A stretch of 64,000 nt of DNA from Escallonia rubra. Taxonomy: Eukaryota > Streptophyta > Magnoliopsida > Escalloniales > Escalloniaceae. The notes under the pieces were generated by a model that had not been told where the DNA came from, did not search any database, and was given only the letters and a program-made list of their open reading frames with translations. Positions 1 through 10,600 of the stretch are shown here, piece by piece. Both the position numbers and the translations under genes were made by a program. The stretch covers positions 248,001-312,000 of the forward strand of contig JAVXUO010002200.1 of assembly GCA_033065855.1 (NCBI GenBank). Reading direction: 5' to 3'. How positions within the stretch are numbered: position 1 is the stretch's first letter; each line of letters opens with the position of its first letter.

Positions 1-43
1 GGCAGTATGGTCCAGGGAGGACGATGATGAGGAAGAGTGTTAG
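1..43 (+). pseudogene. 3' end of MULE FAR1-like transposase, copy A
   Basis: Only the last codons are in the window: an acidic tail rich in Asp and Glu ending Cys-stop, with TAG at 41-43. The same acidic tail and the following sequence recur at the end of the transposase reading frame of copy B (about 18365-18407). This marks the window start as the interior of a second copy of the same MULE, most of which lies to the left. Nothing can be said about its integrity. Confidence 0.7.
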
Positions 44-149
44 GGTTAATGTTTAAGTTGTATAAATTGAACTTTTATAATGTTTAAATTTGTGATTTGG
101 TTTGTGGAATCTTTGATTTGTGATTTGGTTTGTGGATTATTGATATTTT

Positions 150-860
150 TGGTAACCCCGTATTCGCGCACACTTTAGCGCCCAATTCATAGCTTGCGAA
201 AAATTACGTAATTTTTTTTGTCACTTTTTTTTTTTTGCTCATTGCACCTCAGGCACGCTAGTTAGCCCATTTGTAAGAATTTCGGCGAAAAACGAGACAC
301 ATTATTTTTTGGGTTTTCCTATGAAGGGCCTATTCGGGCACACTTTAGGGCCCAATTCATAGCTTGCGAAAAAAGTTGTAATTTTTTTGTCACTTTTTTT
401 TCGCTCATTGCACCTCAGGCACGCTAGTTAGCCCATTTGTAAGAATTTCGGCGAAAAACGAGACACATTATTTTTTGGGTTTTCCTATGAAGGGCCTATT
501 CGGGCACACTTTAGGGCCCAATTCATAACTTGCGAAAAAAGTTGTAATTTTTTTTTGTCACTTTTTTTCCGCTCATTGCACCTCAGGCACGCTAGTTAGC
601 CCATTTGTAAGAATTTCGGCGAAAAACGAGACACATTATTTTTTGGGTTTTGCTATGAAGGGCCTATTCGTGCACACTTTAGAGCCTAATTCATAGCTTG
701 CGAAAAAAGTTGTAATTTTTTGTCACTTTTTTTCCGCTCATTGCACCTCAGACACGCTAGTTAGCCCATTCTTATGTATTTCAGTGAAAAATGAGCCACG
801 TTATTTTTTTAGTTTTCCTATGTAGGGCCTATTTGCACACACTTTAGCGCCAAATTCAAT
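150..860. repeat. Tandem repeat of about 167 bp between convergent MULE genes, copy A
   Basis: A unit containing TATTCG(C/G)GCACACTTTAG, a T-rich run, GCTCATTGCACCTCAGGCACGC and TAGTTAGCCCATTT recurs with starts near 161, 331, 497, 664 and 830, giving a period of 166-170 bp. The array lies between the 3' end of the transposase and the 3' end of the opposite-strand Ulp1 gene. The same array occurs in copy B at 18520-19200, so it belongs to the element. I see no coding capacity in it. Confidence 0.85.
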
Positions 861-921
861 GCTTACGAAAAATTATGTACATTTTTTTTCAATGTTCTTT
901 GCTCATTGCACCTTAGCCACG

Positions 922-1275
922 CTAGTTAGGATAATGGTAATGAAGACGTTTAGCTTCATTCTTTTTCAGCTCCCAGGCTATCCTATACCTCAACGTCAAG
1001 GCATCCTTCCTAGTCCACGACGTATATTTGAGCACCTCCGAGCGAGCAATGTAGTCCATGTACTTGAGGACGTAAATCCCGCAATCGTGATTGTTATATT
1101 GCTTTGGTCGGTCCTGTATCATCGCGACCGTCCAAGGCTCTACCGTCGAATTCCTGGTGATGGTCTCACCCGAATAATCTTGGGACGCTAGCGAGAGGAT
1201 AGTAGTCTGCATCCAACAATAAAAAAGGTCATCAAGCCTATGTAACAAGAAGAATATACTATGAGCCAAGGTCAA
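922..1275 (-). pseudogene. Ulp1-type cysteine peptidase, C-terminal part (MULE copy A)
   Basis: The minus-strand reading frame contains PKQYNNHDCGIYVLKYMDY, the Gln and Cys region of C48 (Ulp1/SENP) peptidases, followed by a basic tail ending near KRLHYHYPN. The catalytic Cys is TGC at 1081-1083 on the minus strand. The His and Asp part of the fold, seen in copy B near 19740-19830, is missing here because the interval toward 1400 is deleted and replaced by repeats. The fragment therefore cannot be an active peptidase. Ulp1-like genes carried by MULEs are known in plants (Kaonashi/KI-MULEs in Arabidopsis, CUMULE in melon); assignment to that class is inference. Confidence 0.75.
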
Positions 1276-1426
1276 AAAATAAAAAACCTAACCACTGCAG
1301 TGAAGTACTCGCTGTACATCTGTGCCAGCTTCCGTCTAGGTGCCAGCTTCCGTCTAGGTCCGTCCTCCCTTAGGCTATCGTACATATGTGCCAGCTTCCG
1401 TCTAGGTCCCACACCTTACTCTGGGG

Positions 1427-1666
1427 CTGAGAGTCGTACGCGTCAGGAGGCAAGCGAATAGACGGCTCCCAGAATTCCCTCTGGGGCTGAGAGTCGTACG
1501 CATCAGGAGGCAAGCGACTAGACAGCTCCCACACCACACTCTGGGGCAAAGAGTCGTACGCGTCATGAGGCAAGCAACTAGACGGCTCCCAGAATTCCCT
1601 CTGGGGCTGAGAGTCGTACGCGTCAGGAGGCAAGCGACTAGACGGCTCCCCTTGGTAACCCCGCTA
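1427..1666 (-). repeat. Four 60-bp in-frame repeats (20-residue unit)
   Basis: Units start near 1427, 1487, 1547 and 1607, exactly 60 bp apart. On the minus strand each encodes about 20 residues around a PPDAYDSQPQ core followed by WEPSSRL-like sequence. Because 60 is a multiple of three, copies can be gained or lost without changing frame. They sit between the PMD part and the Ulp1 part of the minus-strand gene. Copy B has three related units (20280-20450). Confidence 0.85.
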
Positions 1667-2529
1667 CGCAAGACTAAAGTTGTGAACTTCAGTCTTGTAC
1701 CTCTCAATGGACCTCTTGAGATCGTCAGGAGCTTGCGCGACAAACAAGTCAAACCCTTCCAGCTGCTTGAACACGTCAGTGCCCTGGTAAACCTAAAACA
1801 CATGCATAGAAAATATGGCTAATCATTTCAGGCATGGTCGATAAGGTACGCAAATAAAAATTGAAACAACACTAGCATGACTTACAATGCTCAATGCCCA
1901 GAACTGGTCATAGACCTCACGTGGCGCATACGATGTCTTCCTCACCTGGGAAGGGCGATTCACCCTCGTGCGCGTCACCTTGAGAAACCATTGTAAGTAG
2001 TCCTCAGTACTGATGCCGTCGTGCTTCAGCGATACAAGGCTATCATACGTTTCCTGCCATGTATTCCACTGTTGCACCTTGTCCTTCAACAAATTCAAGG
2101 CATCAGCCACCTCGAAGTTCGGCCCTCGACCACTCTGTATGGCTGCATGTCTACAGCGGGTTTTGGTATCCCTTGTAGACAGCAAGCTTGCCTCATAGCT
2201 CGATTGGGCATCTGAAACTCACATTCTTCGAAGTGAATAAGCGGCACCTGAACCAAACCTGCCAGCACGTATGACACCGGAAGTTTCCAGCACCACTCAT
2301 CCAACCGATGCATCATCTTGCCATATGGCTGCCACGTCACCTGGGATGCATCCAGTATCTCTAGTTCCCCCCGATAGAACTTTAGATGGTGGTGAGGGTC
2401 TACCCATTTCCTCCTCCGGTTGGTCGTAGGTCCCCAGGCCCACACCCTAGGCCACGTCTCATCGGAATCTACCCGCGGTTGTGGACGACCTGTGGGTAGC
2501 CTCTCGTAAGACCAAACATGTGAGTGCAA
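1667..2529 (-). pseudogene. PMD-Ulp1 gene, C-terminal half of PMD region (MULE copy A)
   Basis: Two overlapping minus-strand frames (2529 down to about 2095, then about 2185 to 1823) match almost residue for residue the corresponding part of copy B (21325-20618), including SYERLPTGRPQPRVDSDE, RVDPHHHLKFYRGELEI-like and WQPYGKMMHRLDEWCW segments. A frame change near 2100-2185 relative to copy B shows decay. The N-terminal PMD exon present in copy B (22126-21394) is absent: past 2530 the sequence goes straight into the terminal repeat arm. It is a truncated pseudogene. Confidence 0.7.
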
Positions 2530-2565
2530 ACATTATATGTAATTAGTAATTAATCACGAATATAT

Positions 2566-3946
2566 TGCCCCCAACTTATGCAAAACACCCCCTGGCAGCC
2601 ATCGCCCCAACAAATATCTCAGAACAACTTTAAAATAACTTTTCGGGTGTCCGACACCCCTTCCCGAACTAAAATTCATTCGGGAAATTTTACAAGCTGG
2701 TTCAGTTACCAAAATACCCCCGATGGGCGGCAAATTACCGAAATGCCCCCGGGGGTTCATTGTCACCCTAACGCCCCAAACCAGCTTCAAAACAACCTTT
2801 CAGGTGTTTTACTTACATTTCTGGACTGAAAAGTCTTCTGAAAAACTTGGCACCGTAAAATTACCAAAATACCCCTCTCAGGGTGGCAAATTACCAAAAT
2901 GCCCCCTGGCATCAGAAAATCTCAAAAGTGCTTTAAAACGCTATTTTAGGTTTCCTAAATTCATTCTTGATCTAGAAAGCGGACTTTTCACTGAAAAATT
3001 CCGAACCGGTGTCCTGATCGAGTGCTTAAAAGGCCGTTCGGCCAAAAAAATAGCTAACAACTTCGGAATGGCCCGAATTCCTGGGGAATGGAACTTCCCA
3101 GCATCCTAGGGTTCTCATAAAAGTTTTGCGCGAAATCGCGCTAGCTTGATATTTTAAATTACACTGCAAAGTTACAAGGTTCCCCGTATCAGTTAGCCCC
3201 TTTCCAGTCTTTGGAAAAATCTGAAATTTTTTCCTGATATAGATATTTTAAAAATAACTAGGGTCTTTGTTTTTTACTTTGGCAAAATCTAATTCTAGCT
3301 ATTTTTTATAAATTCGTGAAAAAACTGTCTAATTAAGTTACCAAAATATCCCCGATGGGCGACAAATTACCGAAGTGCCCCTGGGGGTTCATTGTCACCC
3401 TAACGCCCCAAACCAACTTCAAAACAACCTTTCAGGTGTTTTACTTACATTTCTGGACTGAAAAGTCCTCTGAAAAACTTAACACCGTAAAATTACCAAA
3501 ATACCCCTCTCGGGGTGGCAAATTACCAAAATGCCCCCTGGCATAAAAAAATCTCAAAAGTGCTTCGAAACGCTATCTTAGGCTTCCTGAATTCATTCTT
3601 GATCTAGAAAGCGGACTTTTCGCCGAAAAATCCCGAACCGGTGTCCGGATCAAGTGCTTGAAAGGTCGTTCGACCAAAAAAATAGCTAACGACTTTGGAA
3701 TGGCCCAAATTCCTGGGGAATGGAACTTCCCAACATCCTAGGGTTCTCATAAAAGTTTCGCGCAAAATCGCGCCAGCCTGATATTTTAAATTACACTGCA
3801 AAGTTACAAGGATCCCCGTATCAGTTAACTCCTTTGCACTCTTTGGAAAAATCTGAATTTTTTCCCTGATATAGATCTTTTAAAAATAACTAGGGTCTTT
3901 GTTTTGTACTTTGGCAAAATCTAGCTCTAGCTATTTTTTATAAATT
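2566..3946. repeat. Right inner TIR arm of MULE copy A with internal tandem duplication
   Basis: The segment starting TTGCCCCCAACTTATGCAAA matches the right arm of copy B from about 22473 on. A block of roughly 635 bp (about 2705-3335) is repeated at about 3340-3946; both contain the GGGGGTTCATTGTCACCCTAA, GGAATGGAACTTCCCA and TTACACTGCAAAGTTACAAGG words. The second block stops abruptly inside TATTTTTTATAAATTTG at 3946, where a poly-G tract begins. Confidence 0.75.
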
Positions 3947-4030
3947 TGGGAGGGGGGTGGGTTATAAATTCGGNGGGGGGGGCGGGTGAGGGGGGGACGG
4001 GGGGGGGGGGGGAGGGGGGAACAATTGCGT
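3947..4030. repeat. Poly-G low-complexity tract with one N
   Basis: This is G-runs broken by a few bases, with the only ambiguous base of the window at 3974. It sits exactly where the copy A arm is truncated. This is as likely to be a sequencing or assembly problem at a homopolymer as a real junction. Confidence 0.9.
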
Positions 4031-4223
4031 TCAACAATTGCGGCCTTGGTGGACTTTGTACTTTGGTGGTCAACAATTGGACTTTGGTGGTCAACAATTG
4101 CGGTTTTGAAAAATAATTCCAACCGCAACACTTTGTTGCGGTTGGTTTTATTCTAATTTACACCGAACCGCTGCTCTCGGTGGAGAATTTCTTATTTTCC
4201 CACCGGTAGACAGGGATCGGTCC

Positions 4224-4226
<3 letters not shown>
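4031..4226. mobile_element. Right terminus of a MULE of the same family (copy A end)
   Basis: The stretch holds the subterminal AACCGCAACACTTTGTTGCGG palindrome and then GGTGGAGAATTTCTTATTTT, CCACCGGTAGACAGGGATCGG and TCCCC. This is the inverted counterpart of the left end of copy B (4290-4340) and resembles the right end of copy B (25030-25071). It ends directly at a (TA)n tract. Together with copy A's truncated arm it is best read as the outer end of copy A, after internal loss of most of the outer arm. Confidence 0.65.

Positions 4227-4289
<63 letters not shown>
4227..4289. repeat. (TA)n microsatellite between two MULE termini
   Basis: About 60 bp of alternating TA with one C interruption, bounded on the left by the GGGATCGGTCCCC end and on the right by GGGAGCCGATCCC. 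Any 9-bp target duplication would be hidden in this repeat. Confidence 0.9.
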
Positions 4290-5560
4290 GGGAGCCGATC
4301 CCTGTCTACCGGTGGAGAAATTGTTATTTCTCCACCATAAATCCTGCCGTCCACGTGTACTCGTGGACGGCTCAGATGTGTTTTTTGTTTCTTGAAAAAG
4401 TTGCAACCGCAACACTTTTATGCGGTTGCAAAATTTGACATTTATGCCCTCCGGAGATCAAAAAACCCCAACCGCAGGAAAGACTAGCGGTTGGGGGCCC
4501 ACAGACCACAACCAACCGCAACAAAGTGTCGTAGTTGGCTTTCACAGCATCATGACCCCTTTTTTATTCCTCCTTTGCACGAAGGTGGCCCACGACCCCC
4601 CACCCCCCCAACCGCAACACTTTGTTGCGGTTGCAATCATAACCCTTTTTTTTTCTTGCTTTGCACGAAGGTGGCCCACCACCCGCCACCCACAACCGAA
4701 CACTTTGTTGCGGTTGCTAATCATGACCCCTTTTTTTTCCCTGCTTTGCACGAAGGTGGCCCACCACCCCCCAACCACCCCCCCCCAACCGCAACACTTT
4801 ATTGTTGTTGCAATCCTTTTTTTTTCTTTTCCTGCTTTGCACGAAGGTGGCCCACCACCCCCTCCCCCAACCGCAACACTTTGTTGCGGTTGCTAATCAC
4901 CACCCTTTTTTTCCCTGCTTTGCACGAAGGTGCCCCCACCCCACCCCCCAACCGCAACACTTTGTTGCGGTTGCTAATCACACCTTTTTTTGGTACGGAT
5001 TACACCCCATCTCTCTGCATTTCCATTTGAATGCATTTTAGAGAAAGGTGGGCCCCCACAAAAACACATTTTTTTTGTACGGATTACACCCCATTTTGCG
5101 GTTGGTATTTCTTTTCGTCCTTTCTTTCCCTGTTTTGCCTTTGCGTTGTCCCGTCGCGTGATGTCCTTTTTCCAGAAATGGCGTGTCAATGCAGCTCATA
5201 GCTCAGCCGGACAGTCATCTGCAATTTTTTCTTTTACAGCCTCTGAGTACACTTATCTCACTGCTCATTCACGGATCTATTTTTTTCTCTGTCTTCTTTC
5301 TTTTCTCTCCCTCAATTTTCTCTCTTTATAATCCGTTCTCCCCGACTCTTTCTCGACAGAGCTCTTTCTTCCACTCTCCATCATCTTTACCAACTTTCTT
5401 CGTACTCCATATCTCACCTACACAATCTCCACAACAATACAAAGAAAAAAATTTACGCTAGAAGATCGGTGGATAACCGCTAGAAGATTATTGGATTTTT
5501 CTTTAAATATATCAAGTTAAAACAAGTAAGTATTTTGAATTTTCTTATAATTCAATGTTA
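4290..5560 (+). repeat. Left TIR, outer segment, of MULE copy B
   Basis: This is the reverse complement of about 24103-25071. It contains the end motif, a palindrome around CCACGTGTACTCGTGG, then about six copies (4590-4980) of a roughly 80-bp unit with the AACCGCAACA...TGTTGCGGTT palindrome, a T-run and TTTGCACGAAGGTGGCCCAC. A pyrimidine-rich stretch (5260-5400) follows. The right arm has fewer palindrome units, so the arms differ in repeat number. The arm is interrupted at 5560 by the Helitron. The proline-rich reading frames here are translations of the repeat, not genes. Confidence 0.85.
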
Positions 5561-6876
5561 ACTAGTTTTGAACCCGTGCGTTGCACACGGAATGTTTTTA
5601 AACCACTAAATTTTTTAATTTAGATGTAGTAATGAAATTTCCAAAACTAATAATGAACAATACAATCAGTGCAACTGATGTAAATAAAATCAATTGATGC
5701 ATCATAAGAAAATAGTCCAGTCATTGTTTCCTAAGAAAATATGATAGAAACTGTTGTTGTAGTCTCTCATGAAGATTGAAACTCTTATTATACTGGAGCT
5801 GCAAGAAACATGGGAACTGTAGTAGCCATTACCTATCATTTTTCTTTGTTGAACAAAAGACATTAAGACTTGAGGCAAAACTTTCTAAAAATGAAGTGCT
5901 AGGACAAATTGAAGGCGAGGCATATTGGCAAAAGGAACCATGTAAGAAATAATTTTAATGGACAATATCACTGTCAATCGAAAAAAGGACCTCATATTTC
6001 TCTCGTCCTTCAGAATTTTAACAATAAAAACTATTTTACCAATTAACAACTACCACATGTATGTAACCAAAATGTATATCTAATCTAAAAAAGACTACCA
6101 TACTAATTATGTTAATGGTGAATTTTGAAAACTGAAAATCCTATAAAAGCTGATGAAAATCCCATAAAAATAACAAAGGAAAGATAAAAAGACTACCATA
6201 TCTCTCGCTGTTCACAATTCCGACAATAAAGACTGCTCTACCAATTAACGACTATCATATGGTAGATAACAAAAGTAAATGTAACCTAAAAGAGACTACC
6301 ACATAACAATGTTAATGATAATATTTAAAAAACTAAAAATTCTGTAAAAGATGAAGACCCTTACAAAATAAAAAAGGTAAAGTAAAAATGAACATTCAAA
6401 TTAATGAAATTAAAAGCACAATTTTTTCAAGGAATATAAACTTGACTTTTTTTATTATTAATTGCATAAACCACAAATAAATAATAAAAAAAGAAGTGTC
6501 CATCTTCTCATAGATGATAACCCACCGACACTGTGCCTCAACGACCATAACCTATGTGAAACCCTTCATTAGGAATAAAGAATTACCGACATATTTAACC
6601 ATATTGTTAATGCTAGCTATTAACTTTAAATTTAACATCTATATGAGCATGCATCACAATACGAAGGAGGAGGAGCAGCAGCAGCAACATTAGCACCTAT
6701 AAGTTTCATCACTGCTAGAGAGTACATAAATCTCTGAAAAAGGAAAAATTCCCAAACTAATGAGAATTAATTAGTTACAGAAAAGATGACATTAATTCAA
6801 GAGAAATCTCACCAAAGTAAATTGCAATGAGAGACACTCACCGACGTAAATTAAAATTTTAGAAATCAAGGAGCTC
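5561..6876. other. Helitron non-coding segment (3' side)
   Basis: AT-rich DNA with no convincing reading frame. It contains two diverged copies of a stretch with CTACCA, CAATAAA and AACTACCACAT-like words (about 5985-6110 and 6180-6310). Its last part (6800-6876) is the start of a repeat that resumes at 13392 and recurs near 13860 and 14250. Confidence 0.6.
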
Positions 6877-6895
6877 CACTACAAGAAAATTAACC

Positions 6896-7400
6896 ATTAG
6901 CGACGGAAAAATTCCGTCGCTAAATGTAAAAATTCCGTCGCTAAAGCCTTTAGCGACGGAAATTCCGTCGCTAAAGTTCCGTCGCCTAAACCCTCGTCGC
7001 TAAAGGTTTTAGCGACGGAATTAGTATTCCATCGGTGATGCCTTAGTCTTTAGCGACGGAATTGATCATCCTTTAGCGACGGAAATTCCGTCGCTAAAAC
7101 TATTTTGCAATTTTCAGAAAATTTAACTTTTTTAAAAATAAATAAATATAATATAAATATAATAAATTTTTTTTTTAAAAAAAATCATTAGCGACGGATA
7201 TTCCGTCGCCAATTCCGTCGCAAAACCATATATTGGAGCTTATTTTTCCGTCGCTAAAGGAGAATTATTCCGTCGCTAAAGGAGAATTATTCCGTCGCTA
7301 AAGAGAAATATTCTGTCGCTAATTCTGTCTCAAAAATCATATTTCTAGGTGCTAATTGATTTTTTCCGTCGCTAATTCCGTCGCAAAAATCATATTTAAG
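6896..7400. repeat. Left subterminal repeats of the CACTA element
   Basis: More than fifteen copies of GCGACGG or its complement CCGTCGC, often arranged as the palindrome TTTAGCGACGGAATTCCGTC with GCTAAA after it. Such arrays bind the TnpA-like protein in studied CACTA elements. That this one does so is inference. Confidence 0.85.
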
Positions 7401-7668
7401 AGCTAAAAATTTTGAAAATAAAAATCATTAAATATGCATAAATAGATTATACTATTCTTAATTAATGCAACAACTATTGACAATAATAATCCATCATTAA
7501 ATAATCCAACGTCAACATCCGATAATGAACTAAAGATAACAAATATTCAACATTTGTTAAATATCACCAAAAGTGAACAATAATACATCTAAATCAATCA
7601 GTTGCTTGGTTACCAAAATGAACAAAAATCCCAACAAACGTAACGTCAAATCTGGTCACATAAGACAA
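7401..7668. other. CACTA 3' non-coding segment
   Basis: AT-rich DNA between the subterminal repeats and the last coding exon of the minus-strand gene. It presumably holds the 3'UTR. No other feature is visible. Confidence 0.4.
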
Positions 7669-10600
7669 TCATCCACCTAGCTCGTCGAATGTTTCATCAT
7701 TGTCATTCTCATTAGCATCAGTCGCACTAACTTCGGCCTGTATCAAAGCAAGTAAAGGCATGTTAAATGATGTATTTCGTGCAGTATTAATGAAAAATTA
7801 ACTGTCTCGTACTAGAAAAACTGTTCCACCACCATATAAATACACTATCTATCAGCAAACAGACACAACAAGATGAATAGATGATTGATGTTCTCACCAA
7901 TTTCCCAAACAAATGCAAACAAGTAAAATGTTAATTTCCCAAACCAAGTATAACACCTTTCTGATTATTTGGCATTACAACGTTACAACAATTCAAGTCC
8001 CTGGTAACTTTGTACACAGTGGTTACTAAAAACTTGTAGTGAAATTAACCAATTACCTCTATGTAAACCAAACCTTCTATGTTGGCTCCACTAAATTAGT
8101 CCAACACATAAATCTATACATGCAATCCTTATACTAATACCAAGATGAATAGATGATTGATGTTCTCACCAATTCAATATCCTGTCTCACGTGAATAGAG
8201 TAATCTGGACTAAATTTATAACCTTGGACTGAATTCATCAGGCCCCCTATTGGTTACTTTTGTAATTTCTTGCGGCATTTTTGTCACTTCTAACCTTTTG
8301 CTGCAATGTCTCACTAAACTAAATTTATTGGCGACTATGGCTGTAGTCGTTCAAAACCATTGCGCAAAAGAATTTTCATTATCAGCTTCGATCACTCCGT
8401 TAAGGGGCAAAACTGTCTAGGTCAATTATAACTAATCCCTGCCTTAGAATTAACCCCTGTCTAGGTCAATTTCAAAGCTGAAGTTGTTGACCTCTTATCT
8501 GTTGAATCATCGGCAAGCAAAGTTAGCCAAAAAGAAAGAAAAAGGAAGTGATGGCGCTCGAAAACGTTCTGCACATGAATGCCGGCGACGGAGAATTTAG
8601 CTATGCCGACAACTCTGTTTTTCAGGTACAAGATATATACTTACGCGCGCACACAAGCACATAAACCTCCTATTCATCAGCACGGCGAGGATTACACGAG
8701 AACGAAACACACACACACACACACGAGATATGTTCATCCTCTGTTGTGCATGTGGTTAATTAGTGCAAAGCACCCATGTTTCAGAAAACAGTGATACTCA
8801 AAACCCAGCCTGTTTTAGATGGCGCAATCAGGGACATGTACAACAACTCCTTCCGGGGGTGTCTTACTATAGCAGACTTTGGCTGCTCTTCGGGGCCAAA
8901 CACTCTCTTGGTTGTGCATTTTTAACTCCTCTGTTGTGCATTTTTAACTTTAACCTAAAAGTAACACCAACCAAACAAACCAAATTGTACAATCCAATTG
9001 CACCACCCTACCATGGCTACCCTTGGCAGCCTCTCCCTCTCCTATTTTCCTCCTTTACATCCATCTAAACATCACAATAACTCACGCACAATGCCCCCAA
9101 CACAGCTGCCCACTCGGCAGCCCTTCCTTTTCCCTCTTTTTCCTCAATCGCACACAAAACACACTACACAGCAGTTCTCCCTTCCTTTTACACTTTTACA
9201 CACACAAAAACACCACAGAATCTCACATAGCTGCTGCCCTTTGGCAGCCCCATTACAACAGGTTTCCCCCTTCCTTTTTAACAATTTCATTCAAATTAAT
9301 GCAAGAGAATTACTACGATGCATCAAAGAAAAGAGTACCTGCTGCATGTCCTTCTCTTTCATCCGTTTTTCCACCTCAATCTCTACAAGCTTAGCAATTT
9401 CAATCTCTTTCATCTTCTGCACCTCATGTTGCACAATCTTAGCAATTTCGTCTTTCCAATTTTCGGAGGATGGAAGCTGATCCAGTGAAATATGCATCGA
9501 TGCCCTGGCATCTCGTGCGGTTTCGCGAGTACCACGTATACGTCCTTTCTTGTCGCGAACCCCAGGCGTTTGTCGCCACAATTCTGCTGCATCATAATCT
9601 ATCAAGGAAGAGTTGGGCTCCTGAGAACTAATTTCATCAAATCTCACAGCATATGCGTCCTGTAACTCATGCAAAATGCAAGTTAAGTTAGAGATTCATC
9701 AAACCAAATAGATAAACAAATCAGCTGCAAAAACAAACTTACGCGGATGGCCTTTGCCTTCTTGGAGACATATGGGCGGTCTTGCTCTTCCAATGGCTGA
9801 CCATTAGAATCATGTTTAAGTTTATGTGTTAATTCGTACACCTCTAGGTTCAGCTTCACGTCGCTAATATCTGGCATCTTCTCTTTTAATTCAACTCCAA
9901 TAACAGCATGCGGCACGGAACCACCTGTATGAGATGGCTCATCATTTACATATCGGTTTGTTTTTGCACATCTGGATTTTTCCTGCCATTTAGTGCTTGC
10001 CCATACATCCACCATCTTCTGCCAAATATCATTGCGGATCCATTCCGGGGGATGGTTCCTCCATAATTCTGGATGTGCATCTTCTCCTACCTTGCTAATT
10101 GCAAATTTCCTCGCTCCTTCCATCCACTTTGTATAGTTAGTAGAAATGTGATGGAAAAAAGCAACTCTTCCCGCTGCTTCCTGCTCAGGAGACTCAAAGT
10201 CAAAGTACCCCTGCCACATTAAACATAATATTGTAAAGATGCCAACGATGCATTAAAAGTGCTCAACCTCAAGATACACCATTGCACTCCACATCACACA
10301 CAAAATCACTCATTGCATACCCAACACACTATATTTAAATCACATGCTCATTGTATACCTACACATCTCAGTACACATAATGCCCACTACACACACACAC
10401 TGTTCTTACTAATACACTAACACAAGCACACATTAAACCCATACACACTCTCACCCAGCTGCACAAAAAAACACTTGAACACGTTGTCATGCGTGCGCGC
10501 GCGCACACTGCTGGTCATTGCACACACTGCCTTTAAGACTATGGATTGAAGGCTGTCAAACACAAACATGGATAGCAATGTAGAAGCAACCACACTCTCC

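Noticed and set aside
4420..5041. Long proline-rich plus-strand reading frames
   Set aside because: They are translations of the subterminal palindrome repeat in the MULE TIR; the same peptide words recur with each repeat unit and in more than one frame.
8579..9480. Plus-strand frames across the CACTA intron as genes
   Set aside because: Only 8551-8920 matches a known family (SABATH), in a different frame from the listed open frames; the rest is C/A-rich without domain support.
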